From positions 1 through 64,000 of the forward strand of contig CAKMKG010000034.1 of NCBI GenBank assembly GCA_927441425.1: DNA of 64,000 nt, in the 5' to 3' direction. This DNA comes from an uncultured Bacillota bacterium (lineage in GTDB: Bacteria > Bacillota > Clostridia > Peptostreptococcales > Anaerovoracaceae). Under the pieces are notes generated by a model that saw nothing but the letters and a program-made list of their open reading frames with translations, did no database searches and had not been told where the DNA came from. The position numbers and the translations under genes were made by a program. Shown piece after piece: positions 1 through 9,594 of the stretch (the first letter of the stretch is position 1; every line of letters starts with the position of its first letter).

Positions 1-2
1 CG

Positions 3-875
3 CTTGTTGAGATGCCGTCGGAAGAAATCCCTTATGAAAAAGCCCTTGATTTGATGCGGGAAGGGCTGACTCCTTTAGGTGACCATTATATCGGAAAAAT
101 GAATGAAGGTATCGATGCGGGCTGGATCGATGTTTATGAAAACGAAGGGAAAACAAGCGGCGCATATTCCTTTGGAAGCTACGATGGCATGCCGTATATT
201 TTGCTGAACTATAATGGAAAGTTGAAGGATGTATTTACCATCGTTCACGAAATGGGCCACTCTATGCATTCGTATTACACACGGAAAAATCAACCTTTTG
301 TATATGGGGGACACTCAATTTTTACTGCGGAGGTAGCATCCACGGTCAATGAGGCGCTGTTGATGCATCACCTTCTGAATACCAGCAAAGATCCGGAGGA
401 AAAGAAATATTTGCTGAATCTATATATTGAAGAGTTCAGAACCACACTGTTCCGACAGACCATGTTTGCAGAATTCGAGAAACTGACTCATGAGGCAGTA
501 GAGAACGGAGAGGTTCTTACCGCAGAGTGGCTTAGTGAAGAGTACGGAAAGCTGAACCGGAAGTACTACGGAGAGAAGGTGGCATATGATCCTCAGATCG
601 ACATGGAATGGGCGAGGATCCCGCATTTCTACAGAGCCTTTTATGTATATAAATATGCGACGGGGTATTCCGCCGCAGCAGCAATCTCCTCGAAAATTCT
701 GAAGGAAGGGCCTGCAGCAAGGGATGCATATATCGAGTTCCTCAAAACAGGAGAAAAAGATTATCCCATCGAACTGCTTAAGACTGCAGGCGTGGATATG
801 GGGAAACGGGACCCGATCATTCAGGCAATGGACGCCTTTGAAAAGCTTATTGTAGAAATTGAAAAACTGGTGTAA
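3..875 (+). CDS. pepF: M3-family metallopeptidase / oligoendopeptidase F, C-terminal part (5' truncated by window edge)
   Basis: Zn-binding HEMGH motif (IVHEMGHSMHSYYT); frame stays open to the window start. Confidence 0.85.
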   Translation, partial: LVEMPSEEIPYEKALDLMREGLTPLGDHYIGKMNEGIDAGWIDVYENEGKTSGAYSFGSYDGMPYILLNYNGKLKDVFTIVHEMGHSMHSYYTRKNQPFVYGGHSIFTAEVASTVNEALLMHHLLNTSKDPEEKKYLLNLYIEEFRTTLFRQTMFAEFEKLTHEAVENGEVLTAEWLSEEYGKLNRKYYGEKVAYDPQIDMEWARIPHFYRAFYVYKYATGYSAAAAISSKILKEGPAARDAYIEFLKTGEKDYPIELLKTAGVDMGKRDPIIQAMDAFEKLIVEIEKLV

Positions 876-963
876 ACTGTAACAAGGCTCTAACGATCTC
901 TTGTCTTAATAATCAAATGGAGAGGTGCCCGAAGCGGCACCCCGCTGCGGAGGATCATTTTTT

Positions 964-1761
964 ATGAAAATCATAAATGTATTTGCAAATGATACAGTTT
1001 TATCGAGGGATACGAAGAAGCTTTTGAAAAGGAAGCTGGAGAAAAGCGAATTTATAGTTCCCCGTGAATACGATCCGGGAGCGGAGCTTATCATTTGTAT
1101 TGGGGGAGACGGTTCGTTTCTAGAGACGCTTCGGAAATATGATTTCCCTGACATCCCATTTATCGGGATCAATACAGGGCATCTGGGGTTTTTTCAGGAG
1201 CTGCATCCGGATGGTCTGGACGAATTTATTTTTAAATACAAACAGGGGAAATATGAGATCCAGCATTTGAAGACGGTAAAAGCTGTTGTCACCGTAGGAG
1301 AAGACCGGTTCGAATACACAGGACTAAATGAAATCCTGATCAAAGGAGAGCTATCCCGGGCGATTCACTTAAATATTTCCATTGGAGACAGCTTTATCGA
1401 ACGATTCAGCGGAGACGGAATCCTGGTATCAACACCAGCTGGAAGTACTGCATATAACTATTCTTTGGGAGGAAGTATCGTAGATCCCAGGCTGAAGCTG
1501 CTACAGGTAACACCGATTGCACCGATGAATACAACGGCATACCGTTCCTTTACTTCAAGCCTGATCTTGCCCCCCAATCTATCCATCCGTATCAATCCGG
1601 AGCACTCGGGCGGGCAGGGTTTGCTGATCGTATCGGACAGTCAGGAACACCTCCATGAATCTGTGGATGAAATCTATCTGGAGTTTTCTGAATCCATCGT
1701 CAAGCTTCTTCGGTTTGAAAATTATGATTTCTGGACCAAGGTCAAGAGCAAATTCTTATAA
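964..1761 (+). CDS. nadK: NAD kinase
   Basis: GGDGSFLETLR and GINTGHLGFF motifs; start at MKIINVF chosen (SD ggagg upstream) over the GTG at 925. Confidence 0.9.
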   Translation: MKIINVFANDTVLSRDTKKLLKRKLEKSEFIVPREYDPGAELIICIGGDGSFLETLRKYDFPDIPFIGINTGHLGFFQELHPDGLDEFIFKYKQGKYEIQHLKTVKAVVTVGEDRFEYTGLNEILIKGELSRAIHLNISIGDSFIERFSGDGILVSTPAGSTAYNYSLGGSIVDPRLKLLQVTPIAPMNTTAYRSFTSSLILPPNLSIRINPEHSGGQGLLIVSDSQEHLHESVDEIYLEFSESIVKLLRFENYDFWTKVKSKFL

Positions 1762-1841
1762 ATCATTTGCCTGTTAATTCTGCGCAACTGCAGTATAAGA
1801 GGCCGCTCAGCAATTTTTATTATATGAAAGAAGAGCAATTT

Positions 1842-2753
1842 ATGAATGAGAGTAAATTTGAATATATGATTACAGAAAGTGACAAAGAGCTCCCGATAAA
1901 GGAGCTCTTAAAACGTAATTTCAGTTTTTCGTCCAGGCTTATGACGAAGCTTAAGGTGAACAATCTCGTTCAGCTCAACGGCACCTTGGTAAAAATGTAT
2001 GAGAAGGGGAAGCCGGGAGACAGGATTACTGTATTCCTTCCGAAGGAACAAAGTGAATTTGAACCGGAGAATATACCGATTTCAGTCGTGTATGAGGATG
2101 ATGATTTTCTGATCATTAACAAGCAGCCAGGGTATGTGGTGCATCCAACCAAAGGCCATCCTTGCCACACAATGGCAAACGGCATCATGAAGTATATGCT
2201 GGAGAATCACAAACATTTTAAGATCCGATTCATCAACCGTCTGGACATGGATACCTCAGGCCTTCTGGCAATTGCGAAAAATTCTCATTGCCAGGATGAT
2301 CTCTCGAAGCAGATGAGTGTGAACCGAGTCATGAAAAAATACCTGGCTGTGGTAAATGGAATCCTTTTAGAAGAGGAAGGAACTGTGGATCTTCCTATCG
2401 ATAAGGAGCACGAGGACCATGTGAAACGTGCGGTGACCAAGGACGGATATCCCTCGGTAACCCACTATAAAGTATTGGAACGGTTTAAAACAGGATATAC
2501 CTTGGTGGAGCTTGTGCTGGAGACAGGGAGGACCCATCAGATCAGGGTACATATGTCCCATATGGGGCATCCCATCGTTGGAGACGTGCTATATGGAGAG
2601 GCATCTGTATGGCTCATTGAACGACAGGCGCTCCATGCAAGATATTTATCCTTTCGCCATCCTGTCACAAATCAGTTTATGGAACTGGAAGCACCGCTGC
2701 CCGAAGATATGCAGGCTTTGCTGGATAAAATCAGAGGTGTTCAGAAAATATAA
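1842..2753 (+). CDS. RluA-family pseudouridine synthase (S4 domain + catalytic domain)
   Basis: RFINRLDMDTSGLLAIAKN (RLD motif), ETGRTHQIRVHMSHMGHPIVGD; the start may be 1842 or 1824. Confidence 0.9.
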   Translation: MNESKFEYMITESDKELPIKELLKRNFSFSSRLMTKLKVNNLVQLNGTLVKMYEKGKPGDRITVFLPKEQSEFEPENIPISVVYEDDDFLIINKQPGYVVHPTKGHPCHTMANGIMKYMLENHKHFKIRFINRLDMDTSGLLAIAKNSHCQDDLSKQMSVNRVMKKYLAVVNGILLEEEGTVDLPIDKEHEDHVKRAVTKDGYPSVTHYKVLERFKTGYTLVELVLETGRTHQIRVHMSHMGHPIVGDVLYGEASVWLIERQALHARYLSFRHPVTNQFMELEAPLPEDMQALLDKIRGVQKI

Positions 2754-2842
2754 ATTCACGATTCGTTAAAATGACACACAATGATAGATCGCCTCATATT
2801 ATATACGAATTCGTATTGAAAAATCATGGAGGTGTAAATAAG

Positions 2843-3154
2843 GTGGGCGATGAAATGAAACAATGCCTGGATAAGGATCGATTTGACAGATACGAGAAGG
2901 ATCACTGCAGAAGTGATGATTGCTCATGTCATGACCGATCAGATGATTGGGGTTTCGGAGACTGGCTACCCATCATAATCATCGTATTTCTGCTCCTGGG
3001 CGGAACGAACATATTTGGTGGCGGTGGCTTTAAAGACGATTGCTGTGATAACAATGGTTTTGGAGGCAGCTGGTTACTTATCCTTATCGTGATATTCCTC
3101 TTCCTTGGAAATCAAAGAGACGGAAAAGGATTTTTGGGCGGAATCTTCGGATAA
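2843..3154 (+). CDS. Small Gly/Cys/Asp-rich membrane protein, unknown function
   Basis: SD ggaggtg then GTG at 2843; two hydrophobic segments (WLPIIIIVFLLLGG, WLLILIVIFLFLG); followed by a strong terminator. Confidence 0.55.
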   Translation: MGDEMKQCLDKDRFDRYEKDHCRSDDCSCHDRSDDWGFGDWLPIIIIVFLLLGGTNIFGGGGFKDDCCDNNGFGGSWLLILIVIFLFLGNQRDGKGFLGGIFG

Positions 3155-3173
3155 TTGCCGGAAAGCAATGAAA

Positions 3174-3213
3174 GGGAACTGTAATTATAAACATTACAGT
3201 TCCCTTTTTTTTT
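3174..3213 (+). terminator. Rho-independent terminator
   Basis: GGGAACTGTAA-ttataaaca-TTACAGTTCCC followed by TTTTTTTTT. Confidence 0.9.
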
Positions 3214-3259
3214 CGTGGCATGCGAGTTGCGCATTAAACAACCATGTTTTTCCAATTCG

Positions 3260-3288
3260 TTGACATGCCATTTTTATGACCATATAAT
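3260..3288 (+). promoter_or_regulatory. Consensus sigma-A promoter for the sugar-catabolism cluster
   Basis: TTGACA - 17 nt - TATAAT, exact consensus and optimal spacing. Confidence 0.85.
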
Positions 3289-3314
3289 AAGGCACAGATA
3301 AAAATAAAACAGCG

Positions 3315-3330
3315 TTGCATAATACGCAAT
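3315..3330. promoter_or_regulatory. Operator-like palindrome downstream of the promoter
   Basis: TTGCaTAaTAcGCAA, a 15-bp near-perfect palindrome about 28 nt after the -10 box. Confidence 0.5.
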
Positions 3331-3337
3331 AAAGGAG

Positions 3338-5152
3338 TTGAAACGCTTGAAGATCACTGGTGGTGAACTTGTTTTAAAGCATTTAGAAAAGGAGGGAGTG
3401 CCTTATATAATCGGCATCCCCGGGCATGGCTGCTTAGGACTTTTTGATGCGATCAAAAAATCTCATGACAACGAAAAGATAAAATACATTCAGGTCAAGC
3501 ATGAACAGTCGGCAGTACATATAGCGGACGGATATTATCGTGTTTCCGGAAATCCGTTGGCGGTTTTTACGTCAATCGGACCCGGAGCTTTAAATACTGC
3601 AATCGGTATGGGAACGGCATATGTGGATTCTACGGCAGTGCTGCTTCTGACGGGAGATACCCATGTACATATGAAAGGAGTCGGGGTTTTACAGGAAATT
3701 GAACGGTATCAGGACTCCAATTTTATTCGGGCATTAGAGCCACTATCGAAGCGCTGCTGGAGGGTTGAATCCGTTTCGCAGTTGCCAAGGATCATGAGAA
3801 GGGCCTTTAGCATGATGCTGAATGGAAGAAGCGGACCTGTCACAATTGCATTACCAATGGATGTCCAATCTCAAGAAATAGAATTTGATATTTCTGATCG
3901 GGTAAGCGAAAAATTAGGAAAACCGGCCGGAGATAATATGGATATTAAACGTGCAGTCGAGCTCATGAGAAATGCTAAAAAACCCGTAATTCTAGCTGGC
4001 GGCGGTGCATTGAGATCAAGATGTGCAGAAGAACTTCAGGATCTGGCAGAACTTTGGGGTGCCGCTGTCGTTACGACAATGGCTGGTAAAAGTGCTTTCC
4101 CTGAGAATCATACTTTATATGGATGGCATACCGGCTCAAAGGGAACTACGGTAGGAATACAGTTATGCAAAGAAGCAGACTTGATTCTTGCATTAGGTAC
4201 CAGATTTGCAGATGAGACGACCTGTTCCTATAAAGAAGGAGAAAGCTTTTGTTTTCCTGAGACAAAACTCATTCATGTCGATATCGATCCGAATGAGCTT
4301 GGGAAAAATTATCAATGCGATGTTGGCATATTAGGAGACTTGAAGTTGGTACTCATGCAGTTAACTTCATGTTACAAAGAAACTGCATCAAATAGGAAAG
4401 ACTATTTAGATAAAGATTACACGAATCATATTCTGAAACTGAAAGAGGAATGGCAAGCGTATTTAACGAAAGTACGTTCCGTTCAACTCGAAAAAATTAC
4501 AATCTCTCAACTGATCGGCGAATTGAATCAGTGCCTGCCTGATCACGTAATCATTGCGTCATCATCAGGAAATACGCAAGCCCAACTATTTCAGGAATAC
4601 TGCTTTGCAGAACCTTACACTAATCTTACAACCGGAGGCTTTTCAACAATGGGTTGGGCTATGCCTGCTGCAATTGGCGCAAAGCTTGCGAAACCGGATT
4701 CGACCGTGGTCGCCATTATGGGTGATGGAGATTTTTTAATGGTCATGCAGGAATTGTCAACCATAGCACAGTATAATATTCCGGTTATCGTGATTATGGC
4801 CAATAATTGCGGATGGATGGCCATAAAGGATTTGCAGACAGATATGCTTGGATCAGAAAGAACCTTTGGGAACGATTGGGAAAAGGATGGAGAGATATAC
4901 TCACCTGATTTTTGTTCTATCGCTGAAGCATTTGGAATTTATTCACAAAAAATCTCCCAGACAAATCAAGTGGCAGATGCAGTTAAGAATGCCTTGGATC
5001 GAAATGGGCCTGCATTTATTGATGTAGAGGTTTACAGGGATCAGCCTTATTCGGGCGGAAAATCATTTGGCTGGTGGGATGTTCCAATTCCGGCATACCT
5101 GACAGAACGCAGAGCAAAGTATGTTGAAGAAATGCAAAGTGAAACAATTTGA
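3338..5152 (+). CDS. Thiamine-pyrophosphate-dependent enzyme, acetolactate-synthase-like superfamily (substrate unknown)
   Basis: KHEQSAVHIADGYYR (catalytic Glu), SIGPGALNTAIGMGTAY, TPP motif MGDGDFLMVMQELSTIAQYNIPVIVIMANN; TTG start after aaaggag. Confidence 0.85.
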   Translation: MKRLKITGGELVLKHLEKEGVPYIIGIPGHGCLGLFDAIKKSHDNEKIKYIQVKHEQSAVHIADGYYRVSGNPLAVFTSIGPGALNTAIGMGTAYVDSTAVLLLTGDTHVHMKGVGVLQEIERYQDSNFIRALEPLSKRCWRVESVSQLPRIMRRAFSMMLNGRSGPVTIALPMDVQSQEIEFDISDRVSEKLGKPAGDNMDIKRAVELMRNAKKPVILAGGGALRSRCAEELQDLAELWGAAVVTTMAGKSAFPENHTLYGWHTGSKGTTVGIQLCKEADLILALGTRFADETTCSYKEGESFCFPETKLIHVDIDPNELGKNYQCDVGILGDLKLVLMQLTSCYKETASNRKDYLDKDYTNHILKLKEEWQAYLTKVRSVQLEKITISQLIGELNQCLPDHVIIASSSGNTQAQLFQEYCFAEPYTNLTTGGFSTMGWAMPAAIGAKLAKPDSTVVAIMGDGDFLMVMQELSTIAQYNIPVIVIMANNCGWMAIKDLQTDMLGSERTFGNDWEKDGEIYSPDFCSIAEAFGIYSQKISQTNQVADAVKNALDRNGPAFIDVEVYRDQPYSGGKSFGWWDVPIPAYLTERRAKYVEEMQSETI

Positions 5153-5187
5153 ACTTCAAATAAAATACGGAAAGGCAGGAAAGATAA

Positions 5188-6267
5188 ATGAGTAAAATCA
5201 AAGTTTGTATTGTTGGAGTGGGGCGTATCGCAACGCTGAATGTACTGGGTTATAAAGATCATCCTGATGCGGAGATCTATGCGGTATGCAGTAGAAGCAA
5301 GGAAAAAGCCGAGCGTGCTGCTGAGGATTGGAAAGCACAGAAGGTCTATACCGACTATGATGAAATGCTGAAGGATTCGGAAATCGATATGATCGAGCTA
5401 CTTGTTCCCCATAACCTGCATTGCGAAATGACGATAAAAGCCTGCAAAGCAGGAAAGCATGTTTCGGTGCAAAAGCCGATGGCAATGTCTTTAGAAGAAG
5501 CGGACCGGATGATCGATGCGGCGAAAGAAGCTGGAGTCAAGCTGAAGGTCTACGAAAACTTCATGTTTTACCCGCCATATGTAAAGGCGAAGCAACTCAT
5601 CGAGGAAGGCGCCATCGGAGAGCCGATCACCATGAGATATAAAATGAACGCAGGCAAGCAGACTCTTGGTTGGAGCGTTGACGATGATACTTGGAAATGG
5701 CGGATGGAAGAAGCCACCTGCGGTGGAGGCCCGTTGGTGTTCGATGACGGATATCATAAGTTCTCCATAGCAATGTATCTTATGGGAGAAGTCGAGAAGG
5801 TCAACGCATGGATTGATACGACGGATGTGATCCCGGGAGTGTTTTATGAGGATGCGCCTTCCATGATCATGTGGAAATATAAGAATGCTAAAAAATATGG
5901 ATTTATGGATATCACCTACTCCGAAGACCTTGTGATTGATACGGATTACTACTCTTGTGATGAACGGGTAGAAGTGACAGGATCAAAGGGAGTTCTCTGG
6001 GTGACACGATGTACCGGTAAAATGCTCCAAATCCCGACACTTATTGTTTATCGGGACGGACAGCTTACGACCTATGAAGGACTGAGGGATGACTGGGCAG
6101 ACTCCTTTATCGATTCCACTTTGGATTTTATCGACGCGCTAAAAAATGACCGAGAGCCAAAGCTGACAGGCGAAGACGGGCGGGAAATTTTGAAGTTTGC
6201 ATTGGCAGCGATTCAATCCTCCAAGGAAAACAGAGAAGTATACATGGATGATTACCTGGATGAATGA
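5188..6267 (+). CDS. Gfo/Idh/MocA-family oxidoreductase
   Basis: N-terminal Rossmann VCIVGVGRIATLNV, VQKPMAMSLEEADRMI (EKP-like motif). Confidence 0.88.
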   Translation: MSKIKVCIVGVGRIATLNVLGYKDHPDAEIYAVCSRSKEKAERAAEDWKAQKVYTDYDEMLKDSEIDMIELLVPHNLHCEMTIKACKAGKHVSVQKPMAMSLEEADRMIDAAKEAGVKLKVYENFMFYPPYVKAKQLIEEGAIGEPITMRYKMNAGKQTLGWSVDDDTWKWRMEEATCGGGPLVFDDGYHKFSIAMYLMGEVEKVNAWIDTTDVIPGVFYEDAPSMIMWKYKNAKKYGFMDITYSEDLVIDTDYYSCDERVEVTGSKGVLWVTRCTGKMLQIPTLIVYRDGQLTTYEGLRDDWADSFIDSTLDFIDALKNDREPKLTGEDGREILKFALAAIQSSKENREVYMDDYLDE

Positions 6268-6302
6268 GCTAAGAATTACTGCATTCCGACAGGAGGTTAA
6301 TT

Positions 6303-7142
6303 ATGAAGGATTACATAAATACAGTAACAATGGAACGATTTGCGGCAGACATTAGGATACAGACCATCTTGATGTTTGCACATGCAGGATATGGCCACAT
6401 TGGAGGTGCGATGTCAATCTCCGATGTATTGGCAGTACTCTATGGGGGCGTCATGTCCATTGATCCAAAGAATCCGTCTTGGGAGGAAAGAGACCGATTC
6501 GTTTTATCAAAAGGCCACAGTGGTCCGTCTCTGTACGCAGCCCTTGCACTGAAAGGATATTTTCCGCTGGAGGAACTGAAAACACTGAATCGAGGCGGGA
6601 CGAGATTACCCAGTCATTGCGACAGGCTAAAGACGCCGGGCATCGATATGACAACAGGCTCTCTTGGTCAGGGAGTATCCGCTGCAATGGGTATCGCCAT
6701 GGGAGTCAGGATGAAAGGGCTGGAATGTTATACCTATTTGATCGTCGGCGACGGAGAACTGCAGGAGGGTCAGGTATGGGAAGGCGTTCAATTTGCAGCC
6801 CACCAGAAGCTTGATCATTTGATTGCCTTCGTCGATGATAATAAAAAGCAATTGGATGGAATGGTGGAAGAGATCTGTGAACCATTTGATATATGTGATA
6901 AATTTCGAAGCTTCGGCTGGAATGCTCAAATCGTGAAAGGATATGATGTAAAAGAAATTTATCAGGCGATAACCCAAGCGAAGAAAGAAGTAGGGAAACC
7001 ATCCGTAATTGTTTTGGACACAATTAAGGGGAAAGGTTGCAACTTTGCAGAAGTCGTTGATTTTAACCATTATATGGTCATATCAGATGAAATGGCTGAG
7101 GAGTCCATCAAAGAAATAGAAAAAAAACTGTTAAAGGAGTGA
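6303..7142 (+). CDS. Transketolase, N-terminal (TPP-binding) subunit
   Basis: HAGYGHIGGAMSISDVLAVLY, FVLSKGHSGPSLYAAL, VGDGELQEGQVWEG. Confidence 0.92.
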   Translation: MKDYINTVTMERFAADIRIQTILMFAHAGYGHIGGAMSISDVLAVLYGGVMSIDPKNPSWEERDRFVLSKGHSGPSLYAALALKGYFPLEELKTLNRGGTRLPSHCDRLKTPGIDMTTGSLGQGVSAAMGIAMGVRMKGLECYTYLIVGDGELQEGQVWEGVQFAAHQKLDHLIAFVDDNKKQLDGMVEEICEPFDICDKFRSFGWNAQIVKGYDVKEIYQAITQAKKEVGKPSVIVLDTIKGKGCNFAEVVDFNHYMVISDEMAEESIKEIEKKLLKE

Positions 7143-7147
7143 ATCCA

Positions 7148-8113
7148 ATGTACAGACTTGCAAAAGAACATAAGGAAGAGAAAGAAGCAATGCGTGATGT
7201 ATATTGCAACGCTCTGATGCAATTAGCAGAAAAAAACCCAGCAGTTATCTCGGTGGATGCAGACGTGATGCATTCCATGGGTACCCTGGAATTCCATAAG
7301 AACTATCCGTCTCAGGCCATCAACTGTGGAATCCAGGAAGCAAATGCGGTGGGGGTCTGCGCAGGACTATCCGTAACGGGCTTCATTCCGTTTTTCCATA
7401 CATTCAGTACATTTGCCACAAGAAGAGTCTATGACCAGGTATTTCTGTCCTGTGCCTATTCCGGAGCAAATGTGAAGATCGTAGGCGGAGATGCGGGAGT
7501 AACAACGGCAGTAAACGGCGGGACCCATATGCCCTTTGAAGATATGGGTATCATGAGAAACATTCCGGGAATGACTGTCATTGAACCGACGGATTCCACT
7601 ATGCTCAGGAGCATCGTGCCGCAGATAGCAAATAACTATGGGAACTATTATATGCGGCTATGCCGCAGAAGCACCATGAAGATATATGATGACAGTTCCG
7701 AGTTTGAGATCGGAAAAGCTGCTATCTTGAAAGAGGGAGAGGACGTGACGATCTTTGCCAACGGGATCATGGTCCACGAAGCCTTGAAAGCATATGTGAT
7801 GCTTGAAAAACAAAAGATTTCTGCTAGAGTAGTCGACATGTTCACGATCAAACCGGTGGATGCGGACTGCATCATTGAAAGTGCAAAGTTAACAGGGGCC
7901 GTGGTTGCAGTTGAAAATCACAATATTATCAACGGACTTGGTTCTGCGGTTGCAGAGGTTCTTTCTGAGAATTATCCCGTTCCGTTGGAACGTGTAGGTG
8001 TCCTAGATGAATTTGGCGAAGTCGGAGACCAGAACTATCTGATGAAGCGTTATGGTCTTACAGCAGAGGAAATCTGCAGAAAATCAATCAAGGCCATTGA
8101 AAGAAAAAAATGA
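7148..8113 (+). CDS. Transketolase, C-terminal subunit
   Basis: INCGIQEANAVGVCAGLSVTGFIPFFHTFSTFATRR; VAVENHNIINGLGSAVAEVL; partner of the preceding subunit. Confidence 0.92.
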   Translation: MYRLAKEHKEEKEAMRDVYCNALMQLAEKNPAVISVDADVMHSMGTLEFHKNYPSQAINCGIQEANAVGVCAGLSVTGFIPFFHTFSTFATRRVYDQVFLSCAYSGANVKIVGGDAGVTTAVNGGTHMPFEDMGIMRNIPGMTVIEPTDSTMLRSIVPQIANNYGNYYMRLCRRSTMKIYDDSSEFEIGKAAILKEGEDVTIFANGIMVHEALKAYVMLEKQKISARVVDMFTIKPVDADCIIESAKLTGAVVAVENHNIINGLGSAVAEVLSENYPVPLERVGVLDEFGEVGDQNYLMKRYGLTAEEICRKSIKAIERKK

Positions 8114-8128
8114 TGAATTGGGGGGTTG

Positions 8129-8761
8129 ATGATGAAAATAGCAGTGATCAATGAAGTGAGCGCTTCGCAAAGAAATACTGACATTATGGAGGCATTACAT
8201 AAATTTGACCATGAAATTTATAATTTGGGCATGACGAGCCCGGATCAAAAGCCAGAATTGACGTATATCCATACTGGGCTGATGGCTGGAATCTTATTGA
8301 ACATGAAAATTGTAGACTTTGTAATAGGAGGCTGCGGGACTGGTCAGGGATTTCTAAATTCCGCCATGCAGTATCCGGGGGTATTCTGTGGTCTTATCTC
8401 TGACCCTTTAGATGCCTGGCTATTTTCTCAGATAAATGGGGGAAACTGTATTTCACTTCCTTTAAACAAAGGGTATGGCTGGGCGGCAGATATGAATCTA
8501 CAGTTTGTTTTTGAAAAGCTGTTTGATAATGAAATGGCAGCCGGATATCCGGAACAAAGAAAAGAGAGTCAAAAGTTGAGCAGAGATAAACTTAAAAAAA
8601 TATCTCAATGTACCCACAAAAGTATTAATGAGATTCTTGAATCAACGGATAAAGAAATGTTGAAGCAGATAGCTCAATCGGATCATTTCTTTGAGGCGAT
8701 TGCAAATCATAAAGACAACAGAATTGATTTATTAAAATATTTTGACCTGTGCTTGGGTTAA
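8129..8761 (+). CDS. RpiB/LacA/LacB-family sugar-phosphate isomerase-like protein
   Basis: VIGGCGTGQGFLNSAMQYPGVFCGLISDPLDAWLFSQINGGNCISLP; alternative starts at 8126 (TTG) and 8132. Confidence 0.8.
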   Translation: MMKIAVINEVSASQRNTDIMEALHKFDHEIYNLGMTSPDQKPELTYIHTGLMAGILLNMKIVDFVIGGCGTGQGFLNSAMQYPGVFCGLISDPLDAWLFSQINGGNCISLPLNKGYGWAADMNLQFVFEKLFDNEMAAGYPEQRKESQKLSRDKLKKISQCTHKSINEILESTDKEMLKQIAQSDHFFEAIANHKDNRIDLLKYFDLCLG

Positions 8762-8801
8762 ATTTAGTATAAAACTTTAATTGAAGAGGGAGTTGTAAAC
8801 G

Positions 8802-9557
8802 ATGATACAATCACTTGACCGAGGGTTGGAAATATTATTTATCCTTGCAGAACATAAAAGCAGGGGTGTGACGGAACTTGCTGAGGATTTAAAGGTTAAT
8901 AAAAGTACTGTTTTTCGGTTGCTGGATACGATGAAAGAACGTGATTTGGTTCAGCAGGATGAAGTCACTGCCAAGTATAGATTGGGAATCGGGCTTTTAC
9001 ATATCAGCGAAGGTCTCGTGAAAAATCTTGATGCAATCAATATCTCCAAACCGACCTTAAAACAGCTTATGGACAGCACGAAAGAAAGTGCCCACCTATG
9101 TACTTTTACAAATGATAAAGTCTACGTGGTGGATCAGGTGAAAAGTAATTATCCCATGAAAGTTTCTGCAGCGATCGGTCATGAAGAGCCAATCCACTGC
9201 TCTTCCGTAGGGAAATGCATCCTGGCTTATCTGCCGGAAGAAAAAAGGAACAAAATTTTAGATGGGGTTCGATTTGTCGCTTATACCGAGAAAACGAAAA
9301 CTTCCAAAGAGGCGCTGGTCGAAGAATTGAAACAAATACGGAAAAATGGTTACGCTTTGGATGATGAAGAATTGAGTGTAGGTGTATGCTGTATTGCAGC
9401 TCCCATCTATAACCATAAAGGAGAAGTAAAGAATTGTATTGGGATTTCAGGACCATCCGCGCGGATACACATGGAAAATATAGATTCCTATATCAATAAA
9501 CTAAAAATTGCGGCGAACAACATCTCCCATAACATGGGATATCGATATACAAAATGA
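8802..9557 (+). CDS. IclR-family transcriptional regulator
   Basis: N-terminal wHTH (GVTELAEDLKVNKSTVFRLLDTMKERDLVQQD) and IclR effector domain (SVGKCILAYLP). Confidence 0.93.
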   Translation: MIQSLDRGLEILFILAEHKSRGVTELAEDLKVNKSTVFRLLDTMKERDLVQQDEVTAKYRLGIGLLHISEGLVKNLDAINISKPTLKQLMDSTKESAHLCTFTNDKVYVVDQVKSNYPMKVSAAIGHEEPIHCSSVGKCILAYLPEEKRNKILDGVRFVAYTEKTKTSKEALVEELKQIRKNGYALDDEELSVGVCCIAAPIYNHKGEVKNCIGISGPSARIHMENIDSYINKLKIAANNISHNMGYRYTK

Positions 9558-9594
9558 TTCCTATTTTAAGTTTAATGAAAAGGAGATTGGATCA

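Noticed and set aside
75-314. The many short minus-strand ORFs of 60-120 aa opposite annotated genes
   Set aside because: All are opposite confident coding regions and have no independent supporting signals.
3338-5152. Assignment of the TPP enzyme as IolD (inositol catabolism)
   Set aside because: Sequence lacks the IolD-like N-terminus and motifs I recall and looks closer to acetolactate synthase; no iolB/C/E/J neighbours.
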